From Ophioderma brevispina (Eukaryota > Echinodermata > Ophiuroidea > Amphilepidida > Ophiodermatidae), in assembly GCA_023653785.1 (NCBI GenBank), contig JAMKCH010002885.1, positions 1 through 64,000 of the forward strand: a stretch of DNA of 64,000 nucleotides, given 5' to 3'. Below are positions 22,640 through 32,575 of the stretch, piece by piece (the first letter of the stretch is position 1; each line of letters opens with the position of its first letter). Position numbers and translations under genes: made by a program. The notes below the pieces were generated by a model. It ran no database searches. It was not told where the DNA came from and saw only the letters and a program-made list of their open reading frames with translations.

Positions 22640-23350
22640 ACTTTTCATGATTTTTAGGGTGTTTGCTGAGAGTCTGGAGTGTGGCCCAGTGGCGTAGCCA
22701 GGTGGGGAAGAGTGGGGGGAAGAGTGCACAACACCCTCTGACAAGTTTTTTGAAGGGAAATCGGGAATAAAACACTGATAATTTTATATAAATCAGCCCT
22801 TTTCGGATTCTTTCGCGCCTGCGACGTAGACTGTTGGGGTTGCGTTGTGACCGGACTTTTGTTGCACCCCCGGAATTTCCCCCCTCATAAAGGGGGGTGG
22901 CCACTGGGGTCTTTTGGGGCGGTACTCGCCGTGGTAGTTGCCTGTGGTGTTTGCAAAGGGGGGGAAACAGCTGGCGGTGGGGTTTAATGGCACGAGTGCT
23001 TGATGTATTGTTCTTTTCAGTCGGCTCCCCAAGGCTCAAGCAATTCTCGTGAGGGGGTGTGTGTAAAAGGCGGGCTCTCGGGGGTTGCGTCCTTTGCAAG
23101 GGGGATAATCATGTGAATAACCCCTGCATTGGTCCAAACTGTCGGGAGGGCAGGCAGTTTTGTCTTCGTAGCAATCAAATTGTTGGCGTAGGTGCTCAAG
23201 GCTTTGAAAATTTGTCTGATAGCCGGCGGGGGGCGCCAGTCCAAAATATGTTTCATCGTCTCAGCCACTCCCTGGACATATGGGAGGGGAGCTTGTGGGG
23301 GCTCTTTGTTAGAATGCAAATTAACTGGTGGATTCTTCCCAAACAAATAT
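22640..23350 (-). mobile_element. Penelope-like or related retroelement C-terminal fragment
   Basis: Minus-strand translation gives LPYVQGVAETMKHIL (near 23240), then FKALSTYANNLIATKTKLPA, then TNAGVIHMI. This order resembles the region of Penelope-like elements between the RT and the GIY-YIG endonuclease (lPYvqGvSE..l..., F....tl...L...KdklP, gVVY.IpC..C). The following endonuclease block (YIGxTxR) is not clearly readable and the frame breaks after 23100. Confidence 0.5.
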
Positions 23351-24352
23351 AACTACAGAAAGAAAATACTTGAACTGATGGATCTTCAGTTTATACAGAA
23401 TGAGATGAATAGATGGACAATTGAAAAGAATCTGAGCATTTTTGAATAGTTATTTACATATTTCCTTATAACACCAACATTGGTATATATTTCAACACAA
23501 TTTGACCCGGAACAAACTTTACCCCTTATCCTGTAATTGAGATGATTATCATATTGGTCTAAAAGTAATGGTCTACTTTCCTTAATATCAAATTATCAGT
23601 TTGTCTAATCTGCAATTGATAGATGTTTTGTCTTTGTAATATTTAAGTTATCTAACTTCAGATAATTGTAATTGAGATTCGTTTTTGTATTGGTGTATGG
23701 GAATTGTTCTACTTTTTCATAATACATACAATTCCTATGGGAAAGCTATGTTCTGATGGGATTCACGTGGATCCTTATGCACTAACAGAGTTGGGAGGAC
23801 CTTATGTACTTAAGGCCGACTCCAAAATTTCCTGAAGAAATGACGCTCTCAAATTTTTGCATATACATAATGCCTGTCCATATATTAATCACTGAGTGAA
23901 ATAGTCAAGCTCAAATCGATGCCCTTCATATAGAAAATCACAACTTTGTAAAACAATTCTGGATCTGACTTATTATTTTTGCAACATAAATATTTACTAT
24001 ATCTAAACGAAAAATCTGATTCATCTCAAACTTTGGAATTGAGCATTTTAGGTGACTATATCTTTAATTCTATCTGAGTATTTGTAATATAACAAAAAAT
24101 GTATTCCAACATGATATCATCGCAGCATTTAGAAAACAGAATAATAATGCCACCCATACGCTTATTCATTCATATTCCATGCACCACTAACCTGAAAACA
24201 ACAAAATTTAGGCAAGCAGGCAAACTTTAAATTGACAAAACGGACCTTCAACATGACTAAGCGGACCTTCAACATCAAAAAGCGGACCTTTGTCATTTTT
24301 TTTTTGGGGGGGGGGTGCGTCACACCCCCCGCACCCCCCCTGGCTACGGCCC
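22687..24352. mobile_element. Possible DNA transposon bounded by CAGTGGCGTAGCCAGG-type ends
   Basis: CAGTGGCGTAGCCAGG (22687-22702) followed by TGGGG, and at 24332-24352 the inverse CCCCCCTGGCTACGGCCCTG, match over 18 of 21 positions as terminal inverted repeats. Ends of this type occur widely in invertebrate DNA transposons. No 8-bp target duplication is visible, so they may instead be ends of two different copies. Low-complexity repeats of GCGGACCTT lie just inside the right end (24239-24290). Confidence 0.35.
23351..24160. other. AT-rich intronic sequence, nothing recognised
   Basis: AT-rich, without long open frames or motifs I know. Confidence 0.5.
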
Positions 24353-24354
24353 TG

Positions 24355-25122
24355 GTAATAGTGCTCCAGGGGTGTTCCAGACCAGGTAACTTTAAGCTGA
24401 TGTTTGGCTTCACGGTTGTGTAGATATGTATTAGAACAGAAGTACAGGTAGAAAGGTTACTGGTTCGGATTCTCGCGCACCCTTTCTTTGATTGTTAATA
24501 TTTTAAAGAGACAACTATAAAATCGGCATAATGAAACATTAATATATGCCGTTTACAATGCTTTGTTATGCTAAAATAATGTCCTGGGGGAAATATGAAT
24601 TGGAGTACTTCTAATATGCACACCTTTGTGGATCCTCTGACAGTCAGCAATTTCTTGTGCTCATTTTTGGTGATGTTGACGTCTTTCAAAATCAGGAATT
24701 TTCCTGCCTTGATTTTGTTGGCTTTCCTGTGGGCTTTTTCCTCTGCTCCTTGGTTTATTGGTATCTTGCATTCCATTACAGTTTGATCTTCTAAAAAAAC
24801 GATTGATTGGTAGTCATATTTCCTTTTTTTCTGGGTTGACCAAAACGTACAAGTTTGTGGATGGAGTCCATTATCTGTAATTAAACAGAGAAGAAATGCA
24901 TCTGGGTCAGTATTTGCCAATTCAATAAATAGGGGTACAATTACTTCTGGATTGTTTGATTTGTATTAATAGATGTCATTGCGAATTTAAAAATTTAAGA
25001 ATTGAAAGTACTTTGTCTTTGTACTGTACACTGACAACCGAAGCATTGCACTAAATTAAAAAGTTTACTGGAAGGGGATGTTTCATTGTAGTTCTATACT
25101 GCTCTGTTCTTGATATTAGGAA
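24355..25122 (-). repeat. Repeat block P, copy 1 (candidate B2 of split direct repeat)
   Basis: Starts GTGCTCCAGGGGTGTTCC, contains GGTTACTGGTTCGGATTCTC and TGGTAGTCATATTTCC, and ends TTCTATACTGCTCTGTTC. It recurs at 25531-26290 and, shortened, at 28303-28790, all in the same orientation. A 141-residue minus-strand frame (24495-24920) with LEDQTVMECKIPINQGAEE is partly preserved in the other copies (25829-26035, 28588-28794). The protein family is unknown to me, so this may be a small element-encoded ORF. Confidence 0.65.
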
Positions 25123-25530
25123 TCCATGTCCATAGGTAGTGTCCTGATCTGCTTCCAGGTAACTCTACTTCTGCAAGGAACCTTAGATCGGCGATTCTGT
25201 TGGAAATAGCAATTCAGATCATGAGGAGTCAGCTCTTGGTGGAAGATGCTCACCCGGATCAATACAAATAGTGTTACGGGGTTGATAGCAAGTCTTTCTT
25301 TCCACAAGGTGACTCTTAAACTCCTTAGAAAAGATTGTTTCCAAGGCGGGTGGGACCTTTGCTAAAAAACTCTCTAGATTTAAGGTGGTTAGCAGCTGGT
25401 CTCTGTCCGCAGATAGGGTGCTTCACATAAGAGACTTGCCAGCTCTGCTCTGCATGCTCGCTACACTATGACGGATATAGTGGTGGAAGGTCACTTTTCA
25501 AGGTACTCCTATGTAAGAGATTATCACAGT
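25123..25530 (-). repeat. Repeat block Q, copy 1 (candidate A2 of split direct repeat)
   Basis: Contains ATAGGTAGTGTCCTGATCTG, CATGAGGAGTCAGCTC, GTTGATAGCAAGTCTTTCTT and AGGTGGTTAGCAGCTGGTCT. It recurs at about 27197-28302, where a LINE interrupts it. It lies directly between two copies of block P. Confidence 0.65.
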
Positions 25531-26290
25531 GCTCCAGGGTGTTACTGACCATGGTTATTTAAGCTGCCATTTGGCTTCACGGTTGCATAGATTTATATTA
25601 GAACAGGAGTACAGATTGAAAGGTTACTGGTTCGGTTTTTCATGCATCCTTTCTTTGATTGTTAATAAAGAGACAACTATAAAATTGGTATAATGAAACA
25701 TTAACATATACGGCTCGTGACAATGGTTTGTTTATGCTACAATAATGTCCTGGGGAAAATATGAATTGGAGTACTTCTAATATGCACACATTTGTGGGTA
25801 TCCTCTGACAGTCAGCAATTTCTTGTGCTCATTTATGGTGACGTTGACGTCTTTCAAAATCAGGAATTTTCCCCTCCTTGATTTTGTTGGCTTTCTTGTG
25901 GGCTTTTTCTTCTGCCCCTTGGTTTATTGGTATCTTGCATTCCATTATGGTTTGATCTTCTAAAAAAACGATTGATTGGTAGTCATATTTTCTTTTTTCT
26001 GTGTTGACCAAAACGCACATGTGGATCGAGTCCATTATCTGTAGTTAAACGGAGAAAAGGCATCTGGATTCAATATAATCCCAATCAATAGATAGGGTAC
26101 AATTCCTTTATCGATAGCATTGCAAATTTAAAATTTGAGAATTGATGTACTTTGTCTTTGTACTATACACCAACAACAGGGGCATGGAATTAAGACGCTG
26201 TTTGGAGTGCCATTTAATTAGAAAATTAAATGAGACTTACCTGGAAGTCAATGTTTGATTGTAGTTCTATACTGCTCCTCTGTTCTTGAT
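25531..26290 (-). repeat. Repeat block P, copy 2 (candidate B1 of split direct repeat)
   Basis: Same order of landmarks as copy 1 (24355-25122). Its far end, TTCTATACTGCTCCTCTGTTC, overlaps the 3' end of the tyrosine recombinase frame, as expected for the B1 repeat of Ngaro-type elements. Confidence 0.65.
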
Positions 26291-26521
26291 ATTAGGAATT
26301 AAATAGGAAGTGATCGCGTCTTCAGAATTTCTTGAAATATCTTCCAAGCATGCACCAGATGTGGCTGCTTTGGATGTGGAAGCTGATCTGAGACTATGTA
26401 ACTTATAAACTGACACATCTAGACCAGCTTTTTCCATTGAAATCTTGACCCAATGACATATTGCTGTGCCTGTTACATGCTTATGGGGTTTCATGTAACT
26501 AACAAAAAAGCGGTCTTCCAT
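26267..26521 (-). pseudogene. Ngaro/DIRS tyrosine recombinase C-terminal part
   Basis: A minus-strand frame of 84 residues reads RFFVSYMKPHKHVTGTAI, then HWVKISMEKAGLDVSVYK, then LHSLRSASTSKAATSGACLE and DISRNSE. The H-x-x-R box (HSLR) with SASTSKA is the signature of the catalytic core of DIRS/Ngaro tyrosine recombinases, which integrate the element without an integrase. The upstream catalytic arginine region is not in the same frame. The final tyrosine may be the Y in ITSYL, but the spacing is loose. The frame ends inside repeat block P. Confidence 0.8.
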
Positions 26522-26634
26522 GCAGCCCTCTAATAGTGCCTGTTCAATTTTAAAGTGAGTAGAAAATGTAAGGTTTCAATGACGATTCTTGACCTGTATG
26601 TACAATTTTTTCCTTGCACAGAAGCGCATCTTTA

Positions 26635-27070
26635 CATTGGTAATAGTTTGATTGCAGCAACTGTTTGAATCGTGGGATGATTGAACTCTTCTACTTTGGC
26701 TGAGTTGCATTGGTGATAGTTGATTGCAGCAACTTTTTGAATTGGGGGATGATTGAACTCTTCTACTTTGGCTGAGTTGCATTGGTAATAGTTTGATTGC
26801 AGCAACTGTTTGAATTGGGGGATGATTGAACTCTTCTACTTGGCTGAGTTGCATTGGTAATAGTTGATTGCAGCAACTTTTTGAATTGGGGGATGATTGA
26901 ACTCTTCTACTTTGGCTGAGTTGCATTGGTAATAGTTTGATTGCAGCAACTGTTTGAATTGGGGGATGATTGAACTCTTCTACTTTGGCTGAGTTGCATT
27001 GGTAATAGTTTGATTGCAGCAACTTTTTGAATTGGGGGATGATTGAACTCTTCTACTCTGGCTGAGTTGA
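26635..27070. repeat. Minisatellite, 6 copies of about 72-73 bp
   Basis: The unit contains TTGGTAATAGTTTGATTGCA, GCAACTGTTTGAATTGGGG and ATGATTGAACTCTTCTAC. Copies start near 26635, 26708, 26780, 26853, 26925 and 26998. Single-base length changes alternate the frame, which yields a 148-residue minus-strand open frame (26576-27022) alternating two peptide versions. I regard that as a by-product of the array. Confidence 0.9.
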
Positions 27071-27196
27071 CCACAAAGCTCATTTTCCTTTCAAATATCT
27101 GTAAAATTTGGATAACAATGAGTTTGTGTTATTCATAAATGTAAAAGGTAGTGGGCAGACCAAGAGATGATCCATTGTCTGTGGTGCTGTTCCACA

Positions 27197-28302
27197 ACCA
27201 TAGGTAGTGTCCTGATCTACTTCCAGGTAGCCCTACTTTTGCAAGGAAACTCTAGATCAGCCGATTCTGGTTCTCAATCTGTTGAAACATCAGACATCGC
27301 CATTCAGTCCATGAGGAGTCAGCTCCATTTGGAAGATGCTCACCAGGTTCAATACCAATAGATGTCACTTGGTTGATAGCAAGTCTTTCTTTCCACAAGG
27401 CGACTCTCTTAAGCTCCTTGGAGACTGTTTCAAGGGGTTGGACTTTGCTTAAAAACTCTATGGATTTATTTTTTTTTCATTCACATTTTATTATTTTATT
27501 AATCTTTCCATCCACAGTCCAGGCAATATTTGACAATGTTAATAGTGGGTTAACCATTTTACAAAAATCACAACAAGTTTTGAAATTTGACATTCAGACA
27601 TCATTTTCTTCAATTAAGTATTTCCAGTTATGCCATCTAGTATCGAAAATGTTGGTTTACTATTTGTGTTAAACATACACTTTTCTTTGTGGTACAAATT
27701 GATCAGGTCATTTTTCCCATGTCCTACAGAATTTTAGTACCAGAAGGATATTATTTTATACATGGTCTTTGTAAGTGTAATTACCAAACAATACCAGCTC
27801 CTTACTCAGAGCAATATTGACATCTAATTTAACATGTACCCAATGATGAAAGTCATTCCAAACTTGCTGAGTAAATCTACAGTCCCAAAACAAATAGATT
27901 ATACTCTCATCATCACCACCATAAAAGGTGCACAAAGGGTTATTTGACTTCCCAATTTTAACTAAGAGAGTATTTGTACACAAAATTCTGTTAGGAGCCG
28001 AAACTGGAACCAACGCAGTTTTACTTAATAAGTACACTTCCAATTGTAATAACACATCTTGAGCCAATCTATTTCAGAAAATTGTAAGGCAGGTTCCATT
28101 TCTCAATACACTTATATTGGACCTTCTTTTCTATTAAAAAAGATATTATAGAACTCTGTGGATTTAAGGTGGTTAGCAGCTGGTCTCTGTCCGCACAAAG
28201 GGTGCTTCACATGAGAGACTTACCAGCTACACTCTTGCATGCTTTCTACACTAGGACAGATGTCTCAATTCCAAGGTAACTCCTAGGTAGACAGGATTAT
28301 CA
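27197..28302 (-). repeat. Repeat block Q, copy 2, interrupted by a LINE
   Basis: Landmarks of block Q recur: ATAGGTAGTGTCCTGATCTA, CATGAGGAGTCAGCTC, then after the LINE AAGGTGGTTAGCAGCTGGTC and GGGTGCTTCACATGAGAGAC. The interruption lies between about 27467 and 28150. Confidence 0.65.
27467..28150 (-). mobile_element. L1/Tx1-like LINE 3' fragment with target site duplication
   Basis: Minus-strand translation at 27756-28067 gives NTLLVKIGKSNNPLCTFYGG, then DDESIIYLFWDCRFTQQVWN, then LSKELVLFG. This is the zf-RVT-type C-terminal domain of L1-like LINEs (CxFCG....H/YLFWxC....W). The left end is T-rich (TTTTTTTTT), the poly(A) tail of a minus-strand insertion. AACTCTATGGATTTA on the left and AACTCTGTGGATTTA on the right form a 15-bp duplication with one mismatch. 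The copy is 5'-truncated. Confidence 0.85.
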
Positions 28303-28790
28303 CAGTGCTCCAGGCGTGTTCCAGACCAGGTTACTTTAAGCTGATGTTTGGCTTCACAGTTGTGTAGATGTGTATCAGAACAGAAGTACAGATATAAAGG
28401 TTACTGGTTCGGATTCTCGCGCACCCTTTCTTTGATTGTTAATATTTTAAAGAGACAACTATAAAATCAGCATAATGAAACATTAATATACGCCGTTTAC
28501 AGTGCTTTGTTATGCTAAAATAATGTCCTGGGGAAAATATGAATTGGAGTACTTCTAATATGTACACCTTTGTGGATCCTCTGACAGTCAGCAATTTCTT
28601 GTGCTATTTTTGGTGACATTGACGTCTTTCAAAATCAGGAATTTTCCTGCCTTGATTTTGTTGGCTTTCCTGTGGGCTTTTTCTTCTGCCCCTTGGTTTA
28701 TTGGTATCTTGCATTCCATTACGGTTTGATCTTCTAACAAACAATATGATTGGTAGTCATATTTCTTTTTTTCTGAATTGGCCAAAAGGT
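28303..28790 (-). repeat. Repeat block P, copy 3 (truncated)
   Basis: Starts CAGTGCTCCAGGCGTGTTCC and follows block P to TGATTGGTAGTCATATTTC, then departs. It adjoins the RT-bearing part of the element (28960-30713). Confidence 0.6.
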
Positions 28791-29332
28791 ACATATGGAA
28801 ATGGAGGTCTCCAGTTATATCAGAAATTTGATCGCATATGGGTGTGCCCTATGGCATGCCACCCTTTCCGTACAATAGAAATAAGGCACTGTGCGCCACA
28901 TTTGTCGCACTGTAGCCAAGCCCTCTTTGGCATAATTGGATCAAGAATTCAATTACTGCATTAATAGGTGGTGAAACAATATTAATTTTTAATTTTCCTT
29001 TGCAAAAAAAAATGCATTCCATCTGAATTATGTATACTGCATATTATTTTTGTGTGCTGCATGGTTTCCAGGCACACATTGTACTGCTGGTAGCCTGCCC
29101 AGAAAGTTCGTATTTTCTAAAGGTTCTCTGGATAATCTCCCTGCTACTAAGATCAGTTCTTTCTGAGAGGGTGTAGTCTATCACTGAACTCTAGAGTCAA
29201 CAGTTTTTCTAACTGGGGTAACATCACTTGTTGAACTGTTAACATCTGCAGAAAATTTGTCGACCATGGCTGGGTTGGCCAGAGTGGCACTATCATCAAG
29301 GCCTCTCCCCTATCTGCCTTTATCTTCTGAAG

Positions 29333-29362
29333 TGTGTGTGTGTGTGTGTGTGTGTGTGTCCT
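29333..29362. repeat. GT/CA microsatellite inside the retroelement
   Basis: About 15 GT units within the RNase H-to-recombinase connector of the minus-strand DIRS/Ngaro-like element. Confidence 0.9.
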
Positions 29363-29964
29363 GTCAAGCTGAAAGGACAAAATACATATGCATAAACATT
29401 AGACCATGACCTCCAAAATGCATCTATATATTCTGCTTTTAGGTCCCTCTGCCTTGCTACATAATGGTTGCATTTTGTCTGGATGCAAATAAGTCAATGT
29501 CAGGGTTACTATAAACCTGACTCACATTAAACACCGTAATATCCACAGACCATTCATCACATCTGTTGTTGAAATGCCTAATCTCAAAATTGGCATCCAC
29601 ATTGCTAACACCTGGCAGGTGTGAAGCAGATATCCATATATTTTTTCATAAACACCAAGTCCATTATTCTTGGCTAGGGCATTCAGCTGGACTTGCTTAC
29701 CGCCTATATGGTTAATGTACGCAATCGCTGTTGTATTGTCCAACAATAGTTGTACAAGTTTGCTTTCCCAGAATTCTTATCTTCACATGTTTTCATAACA
29801 AATAGGCACCTACCAACTCGAGATAGTTAATATGCTGCATACTTTCCGAAGCATTCTACCTTTCAAGTTTATTGGATTCACATGTACCTCCCCAGCCTAA
29901 ACTTGAAGCATCTGAGGTTAATATCTATGGCTTCCCATTTAAAATAGGCTTCAACTGAGTAGTA

Positions 29965-30456
29965 GAGTACCAACCTCAAAATGGGCGAATTCCCCCAATA
30001 GTGCGAAATCTCCGTATTGGGGGAATACGTCACATGACCATCATTGATATGCCACATAAGCTGGTGTAAATCTGAAGTGTGGTATTTCTGAACAATATTT
30101 ATTAAAATATCAAGCACTAAAAAAAATACATCAAAAACAAAAGCAAGATATCATCTGTGGTTATTATTCAAGTTTGGACACAATGAAATGAAACACAAAA
30201 ATGCAATTCCATGTTATAATTTATTTCATCGCCACGGTGAATTTTTTTTTCCTTCGGTAGCTTAGGGGGTTTTGACCTGCTGAATTCATTTTTGCTGGTT
30301 TCTAATTGGGAGGACCTATCGTTAATTGCGAGGACACATTAGAAGAAAACACTTCGCACTATTTGGTGATTTTCTCACTATAGGGAGAAGACAAATTCGC
30401 CGTATTTGGCGAATTCGCACTATTAGGGGAATTCGCCCATTTTGAGGTTGGTACTC
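29965..30456. mobile_element. 492-bp MITE with about 43-bp terminal inverted repeats, TA flanked
   Basis: The left end GAGTACCAACCTCAAAATGG continues GCGAATTCCCCCAATAGTGC, and the right end is its reverse complement with about one mismatch in 43 bp. TA flanks both ends (29963-29964 and 30457-30458), the duplication expected for Tc1/mariner- or other TA-targeting elements. It interrupts the RT/RNase H of the DIRS/Ngaro-like copy between the WW..N and DAS motifs. No coding sequence is present. Confidence 0.85.
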
Positions 30457-30713
30457 TACTGCTCAGCGGTCACATTCTCACACCACCAGTAAAACTCCTC
30501 TTTCATTTCCTCTGATATAAACATGTCAGCATTAAAGTTCCCTTTGATTTCCTTTAGTGCAACATCTTTTTCATGTTCTAAATTTCTATAATGTACAGAC
30601 CTGAAGCATTTCCTCGTTTCCGCAGATTTCCGCATTTTTTCTGTGTGGTTAATGTACACAATCGCTGTTGTATAATATACAGACCTAGTATGATTCAGTG
30701 GTCCTTGACTCAT

Positions 30714-31294
30714 TTTGGTGTTGAATTATGGGAGGATGATTTTCTAGATTTTGCACCCAAAAATGGATTTCTCTTCAAATGACCTTGAACCCAAATTTGT
30801 ACACCCCATGTTAGGCTGGGGTCAGTGGTCCTCTGGATTGAATTTGGTTAAAATTGGCCCAAGTGTTTGGCACTGTAGTATCATTTTGAAGCCAATTTGT
30901 GCTGCCAGATGGAGATGAATGAATGATTAAACATCAGACACTGAAATTACTATGGTAAATGGTAAATGTGTTTTTCAATAGTTTAGAATAATGTGATTTT
31001 GAAGCATACAGGCAGATTGACAGCCACGCAAACCAAATTACCCCTTCCCCGTACTACCTGTTTTCATCCAGCAAGTATACTGGCAAGTGTTTTGTTAGAG
31101 GCTCTTGAAATGATTCTTCTGGCAACACAGTTGCCTGAAGAACCATTTCAAGAGCAACTCACTCAAGGAAATATCAATTTTAGTTATCCTAATACATGCA
31201 TAGCAGCACACAGATGTATCACATGGCAGCTATTGTACTTACGACCTTTTAGCACTCACACAATGATTTGTTCCTCATACTCTTTGTCTCGTAG
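30714..31294. other. Intronic sequence before MTIF2 exon 6
   Basis: No feature recognised. A pyrimidine-rich tract (CTTTGTCTCGTAG) forms the acceptor of the following exon. Confidence 0.5.
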
Positions 31295-31459
31295 GAGTTG
31301 TGGTAGGCTTCAACGTAACCCCTACAATGGATGCCTTGAAGCTAGCCCAAGACGCAGACGTACCACTCATGCTACACAACATCATCTACAGGCTCATGGA
31401 TGAAATCAGGGACAACTGCAACTCAAGATTACCACCTTTGAAAGAAGAAGTTATTGTGG
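31295..31459 (+). CDS. MTIF2: MTIF2 exon 6 (domain III)
   Basis: The acceptor is TTTGTCTCGTAG before 31295 and the donor is GTATGA at 31460 (phase 1). It encodes VVVGFNVTPTMDALKLAQDA, then VPLMLHNIIYRLMDEIRDN, then LPPLKEE. The block ..I.GFNV......A....V....H.IIYRL.DE... is the conserved second half of IF2 domain III. It joins exon 5 (TCA G|GA GTT) and exon 7 (GTG G|GT GAA) in phase, with no frame damage. Confidence 0.95.
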
Positions 31460-31909
31460 GTATGAAATTAATGCATTGGTTTTTAGTCGGTTAAAAGTCA
31501 TGAGATTCAGGTATTGGAATGGGCTTCATGTGAGAGACTTTATGGTAGTTGGATATTTTGTATTAATGGTTGTACTCACAATAACGAGAATTTTGAACCC
31601 TCATCTAACCAATTTATTTATGTAACACTTCTAACTTGGGGGTTACAGTTCTCCTGTAACGGTGCACACAAAAGACCCAGTGGTGGTAATTTAGTATCAA
31701 TGTATGGCTATGGGTCTTCTCTTTCTATTGATACCAAATAAGTACCAACCCCTCCTCTCCTGTTTACAGTAGGGTTAAGGTATAGAGCCAACCCTAATTT
31801 TTTATACCTAGTAAAATTGCTCAAAACTACAAATCACAATTTTTAGTGCTGCAAAAAGCATTCTGCTATGCTGTATATGTGATTTTATATTTGCTTTGTT
31901 GTGTTAAAG

Positions 31910-32052
31910 GTGAACAGCAACAGTGCTTGATGCCATTTCAAAAGTACTGTGGGTAACAAGAAAATCCCAGGTAGCCGATGCAAAGTCACAAAAGGATCAT
32001 TGTCCGCCAGTGGTGGGCAGTTAATCAGACATATGAGACCTTCTATTCACAG
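31910..32052 (+). CDS. MTIF2: MTIF2 exon 7 (C-terminal tRNA-binding domain), frame broken
   Basis: The acceptor is GTTAAAG before 31910 and the donor is GTAATT at 32053. The phase of the start (G|GT GAA) fits exon 6. The text reads GEQ, then one base lost, TVLDAISKV, another base lost, then NKKIP and CKVTKGSLS, then LIRHM and IH. This matches the family order GEA.VL..F.....KK..VAGC.V.KG.L.....F.L.R.G..I. of the domain that binds formylmethionyl-tRNA. At least two and probably four single-base indels are needed, and the length of 143 bp is incompatible with its start and end phases. Either it is sequencing error or the gene copy is damaged. Confidence 0.75.
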
Positions 32053-32254
32053 GTAATTAGAAAACTATAGCACTGTAGGCATTAGGACAACCACATTAAA
32101 CCAGTTGCACTGCTGCTGCAGTGGTGGAAACCAATGAAAATACAAACAAAAACAAAAGTATTAAAAAGTGTTGTCTTTTTTCAAAGCAATGTGACGGCAT
32201 GCATATGAGGCTATAACAATGATAGGAAATAATAATGCATTTGAGGATCCATTT

Positions 32255-32575
32255 ACACTAGGAGAATAGAAATGGTTACATAGGCCCATTTTTGGTTACA
32301 CATGCGTTAAAACAATTGATTACCGGTCATTACCAATGGTTGCAGATGGTTACAGTGTAACCGTGTTTGATGGTTACACCATAACCATTTTGGTTACTGT
32401 GAAACCAACCTTGGATTGATCTATCAATATAGGTTACACTGTAACAGTTTGTAACCAACTGTAAGTGTTTGTAACTAAGTGAAACTCTCTCCCACTCCAA
32501 CTATGCAACTTGACTGACAGGTGAAATCATAATGCCTCTTGTCAAAGTGAAGTGGTATACTGATAGGTTAATTAC
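32255..32575 (+). repeat. MITE-like repeat, left copy of an inverted pair
   Basis: Rich in GGTTACA/TGTAACC motifs. It starts CACTAGGAGAATAGAAATGG and contains CAACTTGACTGACAGGTGAA near its inner end. The reverse complement lies at 50064-50375. The interior is itself partly palindromic. No coding sequence is present. Confidence 0.8.

Larger units (their letters stand above)
28800..30713 (-). mobile_element. Ngaro/DIRS-type RT-RNase H region, degenerate
   Basis: Read from 30713 downward: YRNLEHEKDVALKEIKGNF and FYWWCENVT match the RT-to-RNase H segment of DIRS (YR.LE..K..AL....G.FD, WW..N). After a MITE, ILTSDASSLGWGGTC gives the RNase H DAS...GWG motif (29885-29930). Next come LDNTTAIAYINHIGGKQ (29690-29746) and VDADFEIRHFN-like text, then IVPLWPTQPW (29280). 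A GT microsatellite (29333-29362) sits in the coding area. Frames are broken by stops and shifts. Fragments EPLENTNFLGRLP (near 29110) may be the start of the recombinase ORF. Confidence 0.75.

Noticed and set aside
26576..27022. 148-residue repetitive ORF as a protein gene
   Set aside because: It follows the minisatellite exactly and alternates frame with each unit; no independent evidence of coding.
26635..27070. CRISPR array
   Set aside because: Direct repeats are contiguous without unique spacers and the genome is eukaryotic.
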